Assembly (NCBI GenBank): GCA_025093555.1
Contig: JAIWNF010000050.1
Location: 124,001-188,000 of the forward strand
Source: Circinella umbellata
Lineage: Eukaryota; Mucoromycota; Mucoromycetes; Mucorales; Lichtheimiaceae
Direction of reading: 5' to 3'
DNA length: 64,000 nt
The notes below the pieces were generated by a model. That model saw nothing but the letters and a program-made list of their open reading frames with translations. It was not told the DNA's origin and made no database searches. Both the position numbers and the translations under genes were made by a program. How positions within the stretch are numbered: position 1 is the first letter of the stretch; each line of letters opens with the position of its first letter. Of the stretch, positions 48,641-60,302 are shown one piece after another.

Positions 48641-49764
48641 ATGACAGTCTTAACAAACTTAAAGTATTACTATCTTAATCTCGGAAGTAAGTTTGCTCAT
48701 TTGATGAAGAGTATATATTTTTCGTAGATATTATCCTGTTTCTATGTAACAAAAATCTATAACTTGTCTCACTCCAAAATATACTAGCTCAAGGACGAGG
48801 TGAACCAGCTCGACTTCTGCTTCATGATGCAAATGTTTCTTTCGAAGACAATCGTCTTGAATTCCCGGAATGGATGGCTCTCAAAAGTGAGTTATCAAAA
48901 GATTACCCTGTTGCTGCGTTGCCATTATTAAAAACAGGAGATGGAGAATATCATGGTTTGAGTGGTCCACTCATGCGCTTTCTTGGCCATGAACTAGGTA
49001 ATAAAAACACTAACAATGTTGTTTGATATACCAATAGTTATCTTTATTAAAAAAAAATTTTGTGTATTATGATTAACATTTTATTCAATAAATTACTCAC
49101 TATACTTCTCTATAGGATATGATGCAGCTACGAAAAAAGAAGCTCATTTTATCGATCAAATTGCAGATCTTTCAAGCGACTGGCTTCAAGACTGCATTCG
49201 TTTGTTTTTCCAACCGGTAAAATTACAAATATTTTAATGCTCAATAGTTTTTCTCACATTTCCATTTGCTATATAAATTGTATATAATTAGGACCAGAGA
49301 GATTTCCATAACAAAGTTTTCAAACCTAATCATCTTGGAAGAATGGAGAGTATGTATGGTTATTATGCTGATGGTCCTTATGCTTTGGGTAAACAGGTAG
49401 GGTACCCTTACTATTTGGTAGTAATTGTATTATTTTATTTTATAACAGTCTCTGATACAAGTTAAAACATTACCACTACTACTATAGATTACGTATGCCG
49501 ATTTTATGGTTTATTCTGTCTTGCGGCAAGATAATTTAGTGAAAGACCTTAATGAGGTGTGTGTATGAATAACACACAGTAAAAAGATAGTAATTCTCTT
49601 TTTAGAAAGAGTTTATGTATGACTTATAATCTATTAATATTTTTAAATAGGAGAACCCCAACTTGTTCAAGTTCGTTCAAGCATTTGAGGATCGAAAGAA
49701 CCTAAAGGAGTACATTGCCTCTTTTCCCAAGGATGAACAGCCAATTGTTATACCACTTGAATAA
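48641..49764 (+). CDS. Glutathione S-transferase, sigma-like
   Basis: Six exons: 48641-48686, 48788-48997, 49116-49216, 49292-49396, 49488-49556, 49651-49764; 214 residues. The N-terminal thioredoxin-like domain has KYYYLNLGTQGRGEPARLLL (the Tyr activates glutathione), then VAALPLLKTGDG and HGLSGPLMRFLGHELG (glutathione binding). The helical C-terminal domain follows (DQIADLSSDWLQDCIRLFF, ITYADFMVYSVLRQD). The enzyme joins glutathione to electrophiles in the cytosol, in detoxification. A TATA-like box lies upstream. A related broken copy follows on the same strand at 50788, so this family was tandemly duplicated here. Confidence 0.9.
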
Positions 49765-50770
49765 TAATAATAAAGTGGGTAGCACCGTAATAATAGGTCA
49801 TATTCTGATATAGTGGCACCTACCCTTATCTTTATACTTACTTTCTATTTCTATCTCATCCTACAATCTGTATCACTTTAACACGTTTGATATCATTTTT
49901 AAGCAGTAGGTTAATAAATAAAGCAACAAGCACGCTGGTTTATATAATTTTAGTTGGATTCAATTAGTTTACATTATACATCGTGTTTTTTAATTACTGC
50001 ACTTTCTTGTTTTGATTTGTAAACAATATAATGTCAATGTTACTCATCATCCATTGTACTTTCATGAGTTATTTTTAACATTGAAAAACAATTGAAGGTT
50101 TTTCGTGAAAATTCCAAATAAGATGGAGTGAAAAAAATTAGGAACCTATTGGAGATGTACAAAACCCGTTATAATAAAAGATTGGTCATATGTTTACTAT
50201 TTACAAATATCAATTATTCTAAGAAATACATTTTTACCCACACCAGTATCTTGTTTGTATAAACAGTGCTATATATGGTGAAAAAGAATTTGAGAATATC
50301 GTATATAGTTGTAACAAAAAAAATAAAATGTTCTATTTAGCATGTAATTTTTTTTTTTGATGTTCCAGCCCGTCAATCATTATTACATGATCAGATATAC
50401 CCATAATAAAACACATGATGGTTCAACTGTTTCTCATGATTTGCCACATAAAAGAACTGAGGCGCAGCTTAAAAGCTACCTTTTTTGCTCGCAGGATTTA
50501 TACACAGCCACAATAACGTTAACGGAAGCTGGGGAAAAAGGTAACTACTAAATATGGACTACAATAAAGAGTGGATACATTAGAATAAGATGTGTTCCGT
50601 TGATTACAACATGTTACGCTTACTAATTTAACCAAAGTTAGTCATGACGAAACAGTCGAAAAGAATATAAATCAGAAGGTGTTCAATTTGTCAATGTCAT
50701 TAGAAGGAAATGAAAAAGTACAAAAATGAATATATGATGAGCGCCACTCTTTTCACTATAATATTGAGAT
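49765..50770. other. Spacer between GST gene and GST pseudogene
   Basis: 3' UTR and intergenic sequence; no intact gene. A frame at 50357-50551 (text including DGSTVSHDLPHKRTEAQLKS) is open for 64 codons but not recognised. Confidence 0.45.
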
Positions 50771-50787
50771 ATGATTTTTTCAAAGGG

Positions 50788-51618
50788 TCTAAGATTTACT
50801 ACTTTGACATTGGAAGTGAGTAATAAAAAGCACCACTGCCTAGCTTGTCGGTATTATTCAGTGATTCGCCGTTTCCAATTTTATATTACATTAATCTACC
50901 ACGTGAACGTGGTGAAGCAATTCGGCTTTTGTTTCATGATCCTGGTGCTAAAATCCATGACAAGCGTGTCGGTTTTGAGAATCGGAGAATATTAACCCAA
51001 CACTATTTGAAAAGTATCCTGTGGCTGTGCTTTCATTTATTGAAACTCACTATGGTCAGTATTTTGGCGCGACAATTCCTCTTTTACGAATCTTGGGCAA
51101 AACCTTGGTGATTTATATAGTAATACAAAAATACTGCCAGTAATCAAATATATAATTAAAATATGAATGTTGTTATTTACGTATTATTCTACAAAAGAAT
51201 GGAAAATATTAACCATATACTTTCAAAACAATACGTAATAAATTTATGTAGGAAGTAACCTATATTTACCCATGGCTCTTTAAATCATTATCTCAGTAAA
51301 TTTAAAAACGATACATTTATAGATCAGAATGCAGACCTCGCAAGTGGTTAGATCCCAAGTCTGCATTAAGATATTCTTTTCAGCAGTAACTAACCCATAA
51401 TATTATTAACTTTCCAATAGAAGCAGAAAACATTAGCTTATTATTGTTATCTACCATTGTATGTCATTAATAACCATAAATAAAATAACTAACAAATAAT
51501 ACAGAGCGATTCAAGCAAAATACAGTATTATAATGTAGAAGAAACACCACGCCATCTTCTTAGATTTGAAAGAATTTATGGGTCGCGCACTGATGACTCT
51601 TATGCACTTAGTTCTAAG
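50788..51618 (+). pseudogene. Glutathione S-transferase pseudogene
   Basis: Blocks in order on the plus strand match the GST at 48641. First comes SKIYYFDIGS at 50788 with a GTGAGT donor. Near 50867 comes PILYYINLPRERGEAIRLLF. After a frame change near 50988 comes PVAVLSFIETHYGQYFGATI, ending with LRILGKTL at about 51110. DQNADLAS near 51322 is followed at once by a stop. The last block, near 51507-51618, contains ETPRHLLRFERIYG and ends SYALSSK. It has stops, at least one frameshift and an odd double N-terminal block, so it is not functional. The text differs strongly from its intact neighbour, so the duplication is old or involved another paralogue. Confidence 0.72.
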
Positions 51619-52679
51619 GTATAGTTACACATACATACATAATAGTTTACTTATCTAATTCTTGGAATACATTGCTTTATAATATAGTACATTGAGATAC
51701 ATATTATCATGTATAGATCACATATGCAATCTTTACAGTTTATCACATATTAATTGGGAAACAAGAGAAATTGATAAGTAAACGTCATATATATAGACAT
51801 AATCATCGCCATTATTATTATTATTATTACAGTGTCACAAATAACCTCATTATGTGATCTTATTGGCTCACGCAATGCCACTTTTCTGGCAAAGCGAAGA
51901 CACATTTGTGGCAAAGCAAGGCCACATTTCGGGCATTGTTAATAGTATAAAAAGCCCAAATTATTTCAAATAAAATCTTCTCTTGAGTTCTATCTTTACC
52001 TATTCTTTTAACAATTAAATTGACCCAACAATAGTTTCCTTTGAGCATAAAGTCTCTTAAACTCAATATAAGATTTCTTTTTTGTGGATTCCGACGTAAT
52101 ATTCCTGCATATAAGAACTCTCACAACCCATATTTCTATTCTATTTTATATAACTTATTCTTCAAATACAACAACATAGTGTATTATTTTTTATTTATTC
52201 TATATCTTTATACAAAGTACTTCAATCACACATTGAATGCTTCAATCTAACTACTATAATATTTTAAAGCCCCACCAATTATCATTTACTTATTTTTATA
52301 TTATATACTTACAGCTGTGTCAATATATTCATATATACTTTGGAACGTATGTAGCATACGTCCAGGACGTTCGATTATTATTTTTTCAGACTTGCATGGA
52401 AGCCTTCTACTCTTTGTGAGGATCTTGCGCCCAGGTGACCGTAAGGGCCAGCCCAGCGCTCTTTATATACATACTAGTATTCTATACAAAAATGTCGAGA
52501 ATTTGTGAGTTTAATCAAACTTACTATTGTGCCGTATAAAGGATATATTATATCCTTTACTTACTCTTCAAGATATGCAATTATATTATTTGCCCCGCTG
52601 TATTAGCACTACAAGTCTTTGTTACTTTATTTTTGTATTCCTTGACTGTATTATTAAATTGTTCTATTGTCCTTGATTA
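51619..52679. other. Spacer; possible solo LTR near 51832-52250
   Basis: A sequence starting TGTCACAAATAACC at about 51832 contains a TATAAAAAGCCC box, an AATAAA-like signal and short repeated TTTCTGGCAAAG/TTGTGGCAAAG segments, as an LTR promoter might. I could not prove a matching terminal ACA or target duplication, and no internal retrotransposon genes are near, so this is only a possibility. No other gene is seen. Confidence 0.25.
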
Positions 52680-54090
52680 AAGCAAACTATCAACTGTTTC
52701 ACTAATTTCGTCACACATCTCTTTCAGCTCTTCTTTGTCGACATGTTTTGACACCTTTTCACAAATTTTTTCTTAATACGTATGTCATACACACAAAATA
52801 CGGGGAACATTGGGAAAGTGTGTACGAAGAGCAATTTCCAGAAAACTGTCATTATCTGTTACAAATAACTTAGGTGTAGATATACATTCAGGTGTCCAAA
52901 TAGCTTTTGTCGGTTGTTCTATGACCCACTTGTATAATATCACTTTTTCTTCTGACATCACAGCACTACCAATATAATACGAACGTAACTTATCACTTTG
53001 ATAGTTATCTGCACCCAAGTTGCTAACACCAACTATATTGAGTAGGGGCATCATGTTTCGGTTGCTACGATATGTACAATCAATCACAATAACGTCCGGA
53101 AATCGTCGTGCCTTTTCGATACATGTCCAATGAGTAGCAAAAATTGCCTTGATAATTTTTCGTGTACTGTCAGTATCTTAGTGAAAGATATATCCATTTT
53201 GTTGTAAAAATGTCATAATTAATTCCATTTTGTTGTAAAAATGTCATAATTAATTCCATTTCTTGATAATTGCCCCGTCTGTTTTCATTAACACGAAGTT
53301 TTTGTCCAAGATTATAAAGATCTTTTGACACAACATTGTAAAAGCTTGTAAGTATTGATTGTTGAGCTGATGCCTTTGGCTCAGAAATGTGTGTTGGTCT
53401 AATAGTAGGAGTAGGTGGGAAATATGGTACTGGCAATGGTGTATTGAGAGATGAGGGTTCGGCGTTGCTTCTACTAGTGATGGTAAATTTATGCGATCCT
53501 GCTTCATTACTTTTCGTGGTGAAATCCCTGCTTTTAAATGACTAACAATGTTTCGACGTTCTTGTGCATCTTTTACTCGGTGTTCATGGTATACCAGCGA
53601 CATAGTGCTCATACCATGACTATGCTCAGGGATTTAATTTAGCTTTCTTGTAAATTTCCACTTGTAGTTGTTGGCATTTGTGGATGAGATACTAAGTTTC
53701 CATGTACAATTACTCTTCCTTGATGTGCAATTTGGAAACTTTTTAGTTAAACCATTTTTATCTTGATATGTTCTATGTACAATAGCCGCTTTTTTGATAA
53801 AAATATTTATATGAATAACAAGTGTAAAAATTATTTTCCTGTTACTAAATAAAAAATAAAAATGTATATATCTTCTTCAAGTGATTATTTCTTTTCTTAT
53901 TATCATTCTTATTATTATAGTTTTGTTTTGATCCTGTATGACAACATTTAAAAGTACAAGCGCCTTGGTTACTGTGACGTTTGATAATAGCAAATTCTTG
54001 TTGACGTGCATAATCTTGAACCTCATCCTATGCTTCGTTCACGATGTCATAGTCTGTCGTGTCTAAGGTCTCTTCAAGAGTTTTGCTCAT
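52680..54090 (-). pseudogene. Mutator-like (MULE) transposase, broken
   Basis: Read downward from an ATG at 54090: a FAR1-type N-terminus (VQDYARQQEFAIIKRHSNQG, CTFKCCHTG) interrupted by a TAG; a middle part with CTSRKSNCTWKL and EHSHGMSTMSLVYHEHR, also with a stop; and the DDE core of the MULE domain, VIDCTYRSNRNMMPLLNIVG (first Asp), KWVIEQPTKAIW and PKLFVTDNDSFLEIALRTHF (second Asp), then a truncated end. Several stops and a 31-bp tandem duplication inside the frame show that it is dead. MULE transposases move DNA by cut and paste. Terminal inverted repeats were not found, so element limits are unknown. Confidence 0.8.
53193..53254. repeat. 31-bp tandem duplication inside the MULE relic
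   Basis: The unit TCCATTTTGTTGTAAAAATG followed by TCATAATTAAT occurs twice in a row with a period of 31 bp. As 31 is not a multiple of three it shifts the transposase frame. Confidence 0.9.
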
Positions 54091-54280
54091 GGCTGTATTG
54101 TATTTATGTTTAGTAAATAAGATCGTTGTAGTAAATAAGAAAATATAAAGTGAAATTGAGAAAAATAATATAGTTATAAAAAAAACCTTTGAAAGATATT
54201 GATTTCTTTGTTTATTCGCAATAGGGTATTATATACTTTCTGAATAACTACTATTATGCAAACAATAATTATCTTACTGT

Positions 54281-54890
54281 AATATTGCTGCGAATTTGGC
54301 AATGAGTAGGGTAATGATAATTGTTATCATAATGCATATGAACAATGATGTTAATATTGCTGCGGGCTTTGTCAAAAATTGTTACGTATCATAATCATGC
54401 ATATGTTAGTATTACTGTGGGCTTTGCCAATTATCGTTATCATGTAACCCTCTTTTATTTCCTTTACTCTTTTTTTTTTCTATTCTTATAAAATTATTCT
54501 TTTTAATAAATCAATAAAAAAAGTATTTTTAAGGGATTAGATAAAAAAATAATTAGTATAAGAAAAAGAACAGTTTCTTCCCTTCTGCAAAACAACAATT
54601 AGTTAATTTTATTCTTTTCCTGATTACTTGACCAGTTGAATTTGCTAGTTATACAAACTGGCCTCTTTTTATTTTTGTCGAATAAGTTATATTATACCTA
54701 TAACTTTCTTTATTCCTTGGGTCTTTTAATAAGGATTAGCTTATATTTTTTTACTTTATTAAATACGATCCAAACGGATGTAACAGCATATGAATAATGA
54801 TACTAATATTGCTGCGGGATCTAGTAATAATTGTAATTGTAATTATAATGCATATGAATTATGATGTTAATATTGTTGTGCACCGCCTTG
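54281..54890. repeat. Degenerate repeat family with AATATTGCTGCG core
   Basis: AATATTGCTGCG or close variants occur near 54281, 54353, 54408, 54805 and 54869, mostly preceded by CATATGAA-x-(A/T)ATGAT and often followed by GGGCTTTG. Spacing is about 56-72 bp inside two groups. It looks like an old minisatellite or the end repeats of a transposon, possibly the nearby MULE. Confidence 0.6.
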
Positions 54891-57070
54891 ACAATACCGA
54901 ATAGAGCAGAAGTCAATGCGTATTACAAGCATGAAAAATAAATTATATTCGTTTCTTTTTAGAAATTAAAAAATTCCAAAAAAGGAAAAAGTTGCATAAA
55001 GTACACTTACGGAAGAAATTGTACAATAATAAAAGTATAGTTATAGTGTAAAAACATAGTAACACATTATTTTAAAGTTTTTCAAGGAATAACAACTAGG
55101 TGATATTAAAAAATTAGATGAGACGGGATACAAGGTGGACTACAAAAAATTGGACGAGATGGGCTAGCTCATGTAGTCTGACTTTAGCCCATGTAGTAAT
55201 TTTCTATTAAAACTTGTGAAATTTATTCAAACTTGTTAAAACTCGGAACTGGTTGGCTTGTTCATTTCCCAGTACAAAACGAGTTTATTTTTCCCATAGT
55301 GGCAATCGTTATTTTGATAAGAGTAGGAAATAAAATCAGACAAGGTATAAATCCTTTGATATTTTATTATATATCTTTAATAATAATCTAGAAACTAGAA
55401 TAAAGTTATTTCTTTAGAATAATATTTGCAACCCGTATTCATATGATTTCTATTCTATGAGTTACGGGACTTAGTTAATGGAATGATGTAGGTGATTGAT
55501 AGTAAAGTCGGGTACTTGAGATTAGTCATTAATATTGAGAAGGTTACTATAGCTACTGTTCTAAAGTATATTGGGCTTAGCCATGATACTCTCTTTAATT
55601 CAAGTTGACGAGGCGCAGGACATCGTTATGCGATTTTACTCAGTTTCCTTTTTGGTTTTTTAAATATTTTAAATATGATTTCTTATTCCATCTGGGATGT
55701 TCTTATGATACAACGCACAGGTACAGATGTATGAGCCCGTAGTTTTTTTAAATTACTATGCTTAACCATTTTAGCATGTTGCAGCCCCAAGGACTGCACA
55801 GGTTTCCGACTAGCCAGCACCTTTTCGATTTTACCGAACACTGATCAGAAAAAATCGCGAATAAGTTTGTTTGGGTAGAAAACTTGGTGATCAAAAAAAA
55901 AGTACCTATTGTTTTTGAAATTTATTACTTTTATTAGTTCAGAATATTGAAATAAGCAACAACACTGATACCAGCATCGTTTTAGCACCCCTATACTGCT
56001 TGTAGTTGTTTTAAAGCTGTAGTCACGATCACAACACTAGTGATTATTTTTATCATATTGGTCAATATTGCGAATGACAACATTACGATCGAACTTCGGG
56101 TGACGATCATTTATATTTATGCTATTTACGTATAAACTACATTTTTATTTATTTTCTTTCGATACATTTAGACTTCTATTCCATTTCCTCAGTCATTAAT
56201 AGCCTTTTCGTTCAATGAGTGGTATATATGATTAAATAAGATAAGGTATTAAAATAGATAATCAAATGTGGTCTTTTCTGCGAATCTTTAAGCTTATATT
56301 AAAGTAAATAATGATAAAAAAAAGTCATTATTTTTTGATTAAATTCAAGTCTATATAGTATTTATACATTATTTATTTGTTCTCTATAATATGTTTGATA
56401 AAAATGTACGTATTTCGAGATTAATTTTTGATTGTTGTCAATAATAATTTTTCTATCACCATCATAAAATCGTTACTATTATTTTTATTATTATCGTTAC
56501 TGTTACTGTTAGTTTTACTTTTACTTTTATTATTAACATAATGATCACTATCACTACCATTATTATTACTATTATTATTATTATTATTATTATTATTGGC
56601 ATTGTCATAATTATCATTGTTATTATTACCATTATCGGAAAAAAATATTTCCTTTTTCTTGAAATTCAGATCTTCGGTGTACAGGTTTCCTTCTGTTAAA
56701 AGCTGTGCAACCATTAAATTCATACGTATTGTACACTTTGCCCTCTGAAACAATTATTTTCACAAGTTCGAGAAGGCAAGAAATACTTTTTTTTTGCTAT
56801 TCATACAGTGGCTCTGTTGTCATGTCGCGCTTTTAAAAAGTGCACCTTTTTAGCACCTTTTTTAGTGACACCCTCGAGAAATCAAGGACGTTCAAGTTCA
56901 TGATATAAGTTCGAGTTTATTTATTTATTTAGTTTAATATATATATATATAAGTGCAACGAACTAAAATCGACAAACCCTTCTTCCTTTTGTTTTTTACT
57001 ACGTACGACGAATTTTTCTTTTTACTTTTCAATACATACATTTTATATTATTGTACCAAGTTTCAAAACC
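54891..57070. other. Gene-poor spacer
   Basis: No intact gene seen. A GGGCTAGCTCATGTAG / TAGCCCATGTAG pair of related words lies near 55158-55198. A minus-strand frame at 56421-56753 is mostly poly-Asn from an ATT repeat and has no family. Short words such as AGCACCTTTTTTAGTG near 56850 could be transposon remnants. The end of the spacer is the promoter of the gene at 57071. Confidence 0.4.
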
Positions 57071-57623
57071 ATGCGCTTTTATCTTTTAGCTTTATTTGCC
57101 CTAATCTACTTGACCCAATGTATGTTTAGAATATGATCTTTTTATTATATATCATTATTACAGTTTACTGACTATTTACTTATATCTATCTTTATTTTCT
57201 TTTAGTAACACTGGCTCGTAAGCCTGGCGGTAGTGGAGGTGGAGGTAGTGACAACAGCAGCGGCAGTAGTAAGTAGAGAAATATATATTGAAACATTCTT
57301 CATTCTATTATTTCAATAAGAAAATCCCTAAGACTTATTGTTTACTACAAATGTGAATAGGTGGTGGCGATAGCAGTAGCAGTAGCAATAGGCGTGTTGG
57401 CGGTGGTGATGACAGCTCCGGTGAAAATCCTACTCAATCAGCAGCTACGTCAGCTACGTTAGCTACGCCAGATACGTCAGCTACGCCAGATACGTCAGCT
57501 ACGCCAGCTACGTCAGCTACGTCTATGTATGCTGCTCCAAACTCTCAAACTTACTTGAATGTTCAAAACGTTATTATGGCTGCTGGTGTGCTAGCTCTTA
57601 CACAACACCATTTTTACCACTAA
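57071..57623 (+). CDS. Small secreted Gly/Ser/Thr-rich protein, possibly GPI-anchored
   Basis: Three exons, 57071-57119, 57206-57268, 57361-57623, in phase; 124 residues. The N-terminus is a signal peptide (MRFYLLALFALIYLTQLTLA). A Gly/Ser-rich part follows, with poly-Gly and poly-Ser, and then a repeat of PDTSAT/PATSAT units encoded by a 15-bp GCTACGCCAGATACG-type tandem. The C-terminus is weakly hydrophobic (NVIMAAGVLALTQHHFYH), as in some GPI-anchored wall proteins, though the end is polar. It resembles small cell-surface proteins with variable repeat number. The splice sites are good, so it is probably expressed. No named family. Confidence 0.65.
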
Positions 57624-58443
57624 CTTTATAATATATTCTTGTTGTACATTATCTTAACTACGTATGTCATTAAAAAAATCATTAAATATTAAATCATATT
57701 TTGGTGTTGAATACGAAACGTATATTGTAGTGCTGCAACATACTTCTATAAGATCAACATATGCTTTTTTAATTATTATTGTATATTTTAATACGTACTC
57801 ACTTAGATTTACTTATCAAAACTAAATTGAAAGGCAAGAATAATTGACGTATATTATTTTTGTCTTGAGTATATTACCCTTATTAATTAGTGTAATATGT
57901 GCTGACAATAGTAATTGATGTTAGGATGACAGATATAACTTTTCATTTACAAATATACGCTTCATTGTAGTTTCAATTTAACGTCTGAAAAACCTGCAGG
58001 ACAGCAGGAAAAATGTGTAGGTGCAACATCAGTAAATGGGGGTACAGAAATAAAGAAAAGAAGGTGGGGTTCAGTTATAATAACTAGGAGAGGGTTGACA
58101 GCATCTATGCTCAATATAAGGGTTGATAAACTATGATGTTAGATAGAAGAACGATAGTTATTTGGCTTTTTTTTAAAAACAATAAATGATAGTGTTAGTG
58201 CTGTAGATTTAAGGCTGTGATGCCATGGTACTATAGAGTTTGAATCTGTAGTGTTGGTTACAGTTGACAAGGGCCTGACATGACATGATCATAGTCTGCT
58301 TGATTGACCCATGCTTGTGAATTGAAAAAGCTTGCTATGTTACCAATCAAAATAAAAGGTCGTGCTGCAATGGCACGCAGGTATCGAGTTCGATGACATT
58401 GCTTGGAAATAGTATCTCGTTCGGGGACGGAACATTTTTTATA
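57624..58443. other. Spacer before the pogo-like element
   Basis: No gene seen. Sequence from about 58015 to 58440 is richer in G and less homopolymeric than the DNA before it, without long frames; it could be old transposon DNA. Confidence 0.4.
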
Positions 58444-59250
58444 CAGTAAGTATTCGCTAAACCGGTGCTTGTTAAACCGGTATTTCGCTGAACCGGTAGT
58501 ATCTCTTAAATATTTTTTATATACTTAGTAAAATACCGGTGATTCGCTAAACCGGTATCCGGTGAGCTTTCTTAAATATTTACCGGGTTTATAATAGTAT
58601 TATTCTATCTTATATCATATAATATCAATCTTTTATTGGTAACATTATTGACACGGCCTTCCTTTGACGTCATCCAAGCTCTTCCCTTTGTTTTCAGTTG
58701 GCTGCTTTGTTTCCATAGAAATTGAAAATACACAAATCATTCTTGCCGTCAAAAGATACTTTCTCAACACCTTGTTGATAACAGTGTCTCTTTTCACCAA
58801 CTTCACACAGATGCTTTTTCTTCTTTCTTATCTGGGTATGTATGTATTTTTTTCAACTTTGTCATGTACTTGTTTATTACCATTGAGTACTGTGTGTAAT
58901 TATGTTGTTGATACAATTCATTTTTACGCATTTATTCAACCATCAACCATGGTCCGTATTTTGAACACACTTTGTTGTACATTCACTATTAATCCTGTCT
59001 CTGGTTAACTATCACTATTCGATGAATACTGTACACTAATATCATTTTTATCACCAAAATATTAGCTCATAATGACATAGATACATTATATCAGCTATCA
59101 TTTTTTTATCTTATCCGTACAGCTTAGTTGTTTTTTCCAGTATATTCTTCATATTAGTACCAGCTGCATTTTAATTCGTTAAACCGGTAATTCGCTAAAC
59201 CGGTACAAACCCTCACATATATTGAGTACCGGTTTAACGAATACTCACTG
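58444..59250. mobile_element. Non-autonomous pogo-like DNA transposon (MITE), 807 bp
   Basis: The left end CAGTAAGTATTCGCTAAACC and the inverse of the right end CAGTGAGTATTCGTTAAACC match with two changes in the first 23 bp, and TA flanks both sides (58442-58443 and 59251-59252), the target duplication of Tc1/mariner/pogo elements. A CAGT start with TTCGCTAA-ACCGG is typical of pogo/Tigger-type ends. Inside, TTCGCTAAACCGGTA words repeat near both ends (ACCGGT eight times in all), as subterminal transposase-binding repeats. No transposase text is found; the one inner frame (58664-59008) is hydrophobic and unlike transposases. Confidence 0.82.
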
Positions 59251-59540
59251 TACTTTGGAACTTTAAGGTCAAAATCTTGAAGAATGGGAAACTTGGCAAC
59301 TTGCATAATGGATATGATTTTTGGTAAGTAGTGGTGGTATACTAGTAGACCAATGATGTTTCTACCAGGTAAAGAGATATCTAAAGTACGTGAGGTATTG
59401 ATGTTCAAGTGCGAAGTAGTTTGTGTGTTTCCTGTCTTGTAGTACGTTGTTGACATGGAAAATGAACGTACTTGAATTTTGGCTGGGTAGTAGGAGACTG
59501 GAAAAATTTACTTGCTTCAGTTGTGTTGGTTACACATATA

Positions 59541-59957
59541 CAGGATTTTGAATTCATTTCTGGCAGTTTTTTTTGCTTATGATGTTGATTTTTTTTCGCT
59601 TATGATATGCTATATTTTTCGCTTATAAAGGCGGTGTTTTTCGCTTATGATAGCTTGTAATACCTATATAATTTCTTACTTATGAGGTTTAAGACATTTA
59701 CACAAATGATAGGGGGAGCTTTTCGCGACTAATACCAATTTTTCTTTCATATTTGCTGCACCTGATTTTACGGGATTAATCAAGTATCATCTATCATAAG
59801 TGAAAATTAATGCTATCATAAGCAAAAAACATCGCCATCATAAGCGAAAAATATAGCACATCATAAGCGAAAAAAGTCAACATCATAAGCAAAAAAAAAC
59901 TGACTTTATAAGCGAAAAAAATTGAAGGTTGTGTTCGGAAATGAATGCAAAATCCTG
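59541..59957. mobile_element. MITE with long inverted ends and CGCTTATGAT repeats, 417 bp
   Basis: The left end CAGGATTTTGAATTCATTTC is inverted at the right end (inverse: CAGGATTTTGCATTCATTTC), one change in 20 bp, with TA on both sides. Inside both arms the word TTTTCGCTTATGAT and variants recur about five times each in opposite orientation, so the element could fold into a long hairpin. There is no coding capacity. It is likely a Tc1/mariner-type MITE mobilised by a transposase coded elsewhere. Confidence 0.82.
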
Positions 59958-60302
59958 TACTATTTATGCTGGCAGGGTTACGGACAGATGTCTTCCGAAC
60001 TTCCTCTGTGGTAGTAGGTTTGCAGAAATGCCCTTAGCTATGTGAATGAAAGATAAATCGCATACGTAGTAAAGTTTGGTGTAAGCAATTTCATCAAAAA
60101 GTTGATTTTTTTCTTTTGAAGTTAAAAAAAGATACATAAATAAAAAAATTTATTTTCATTAGAGTATATATGAAGTCGCTTGCACTTTCATTCACATAGC
60201 TGAATCTGAAAATTTTAAAAAAATTAGGTGGGGGGGAAGAGAGTTAAGTGCAGGGTACATAAGGGCATTTTGCAAAAAGCGGGGGTGTAAAAAACGGGGT
60301 CA

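Noticed and set aside
56421..56753. 110-codon minus-strand frame with Asn runs
   Set aside because: Mostly simple-sequence repeat; the non-repetitive N-terminal part is too short to recognise.
58350..58410. tRNA-like words (GGTATCGAGTTCGATGACA)
   Set aside because: No acceptor stem, anticodon arm or D-arm could be paired around it.
58450..58560. CRISPR-like cluster of AAACCGGT repeats
   Set aside because: Irregular spacing, both orientations, at the ends of a TA-flanked transposon in a fungal genome; these are subterminal transposon repeats.
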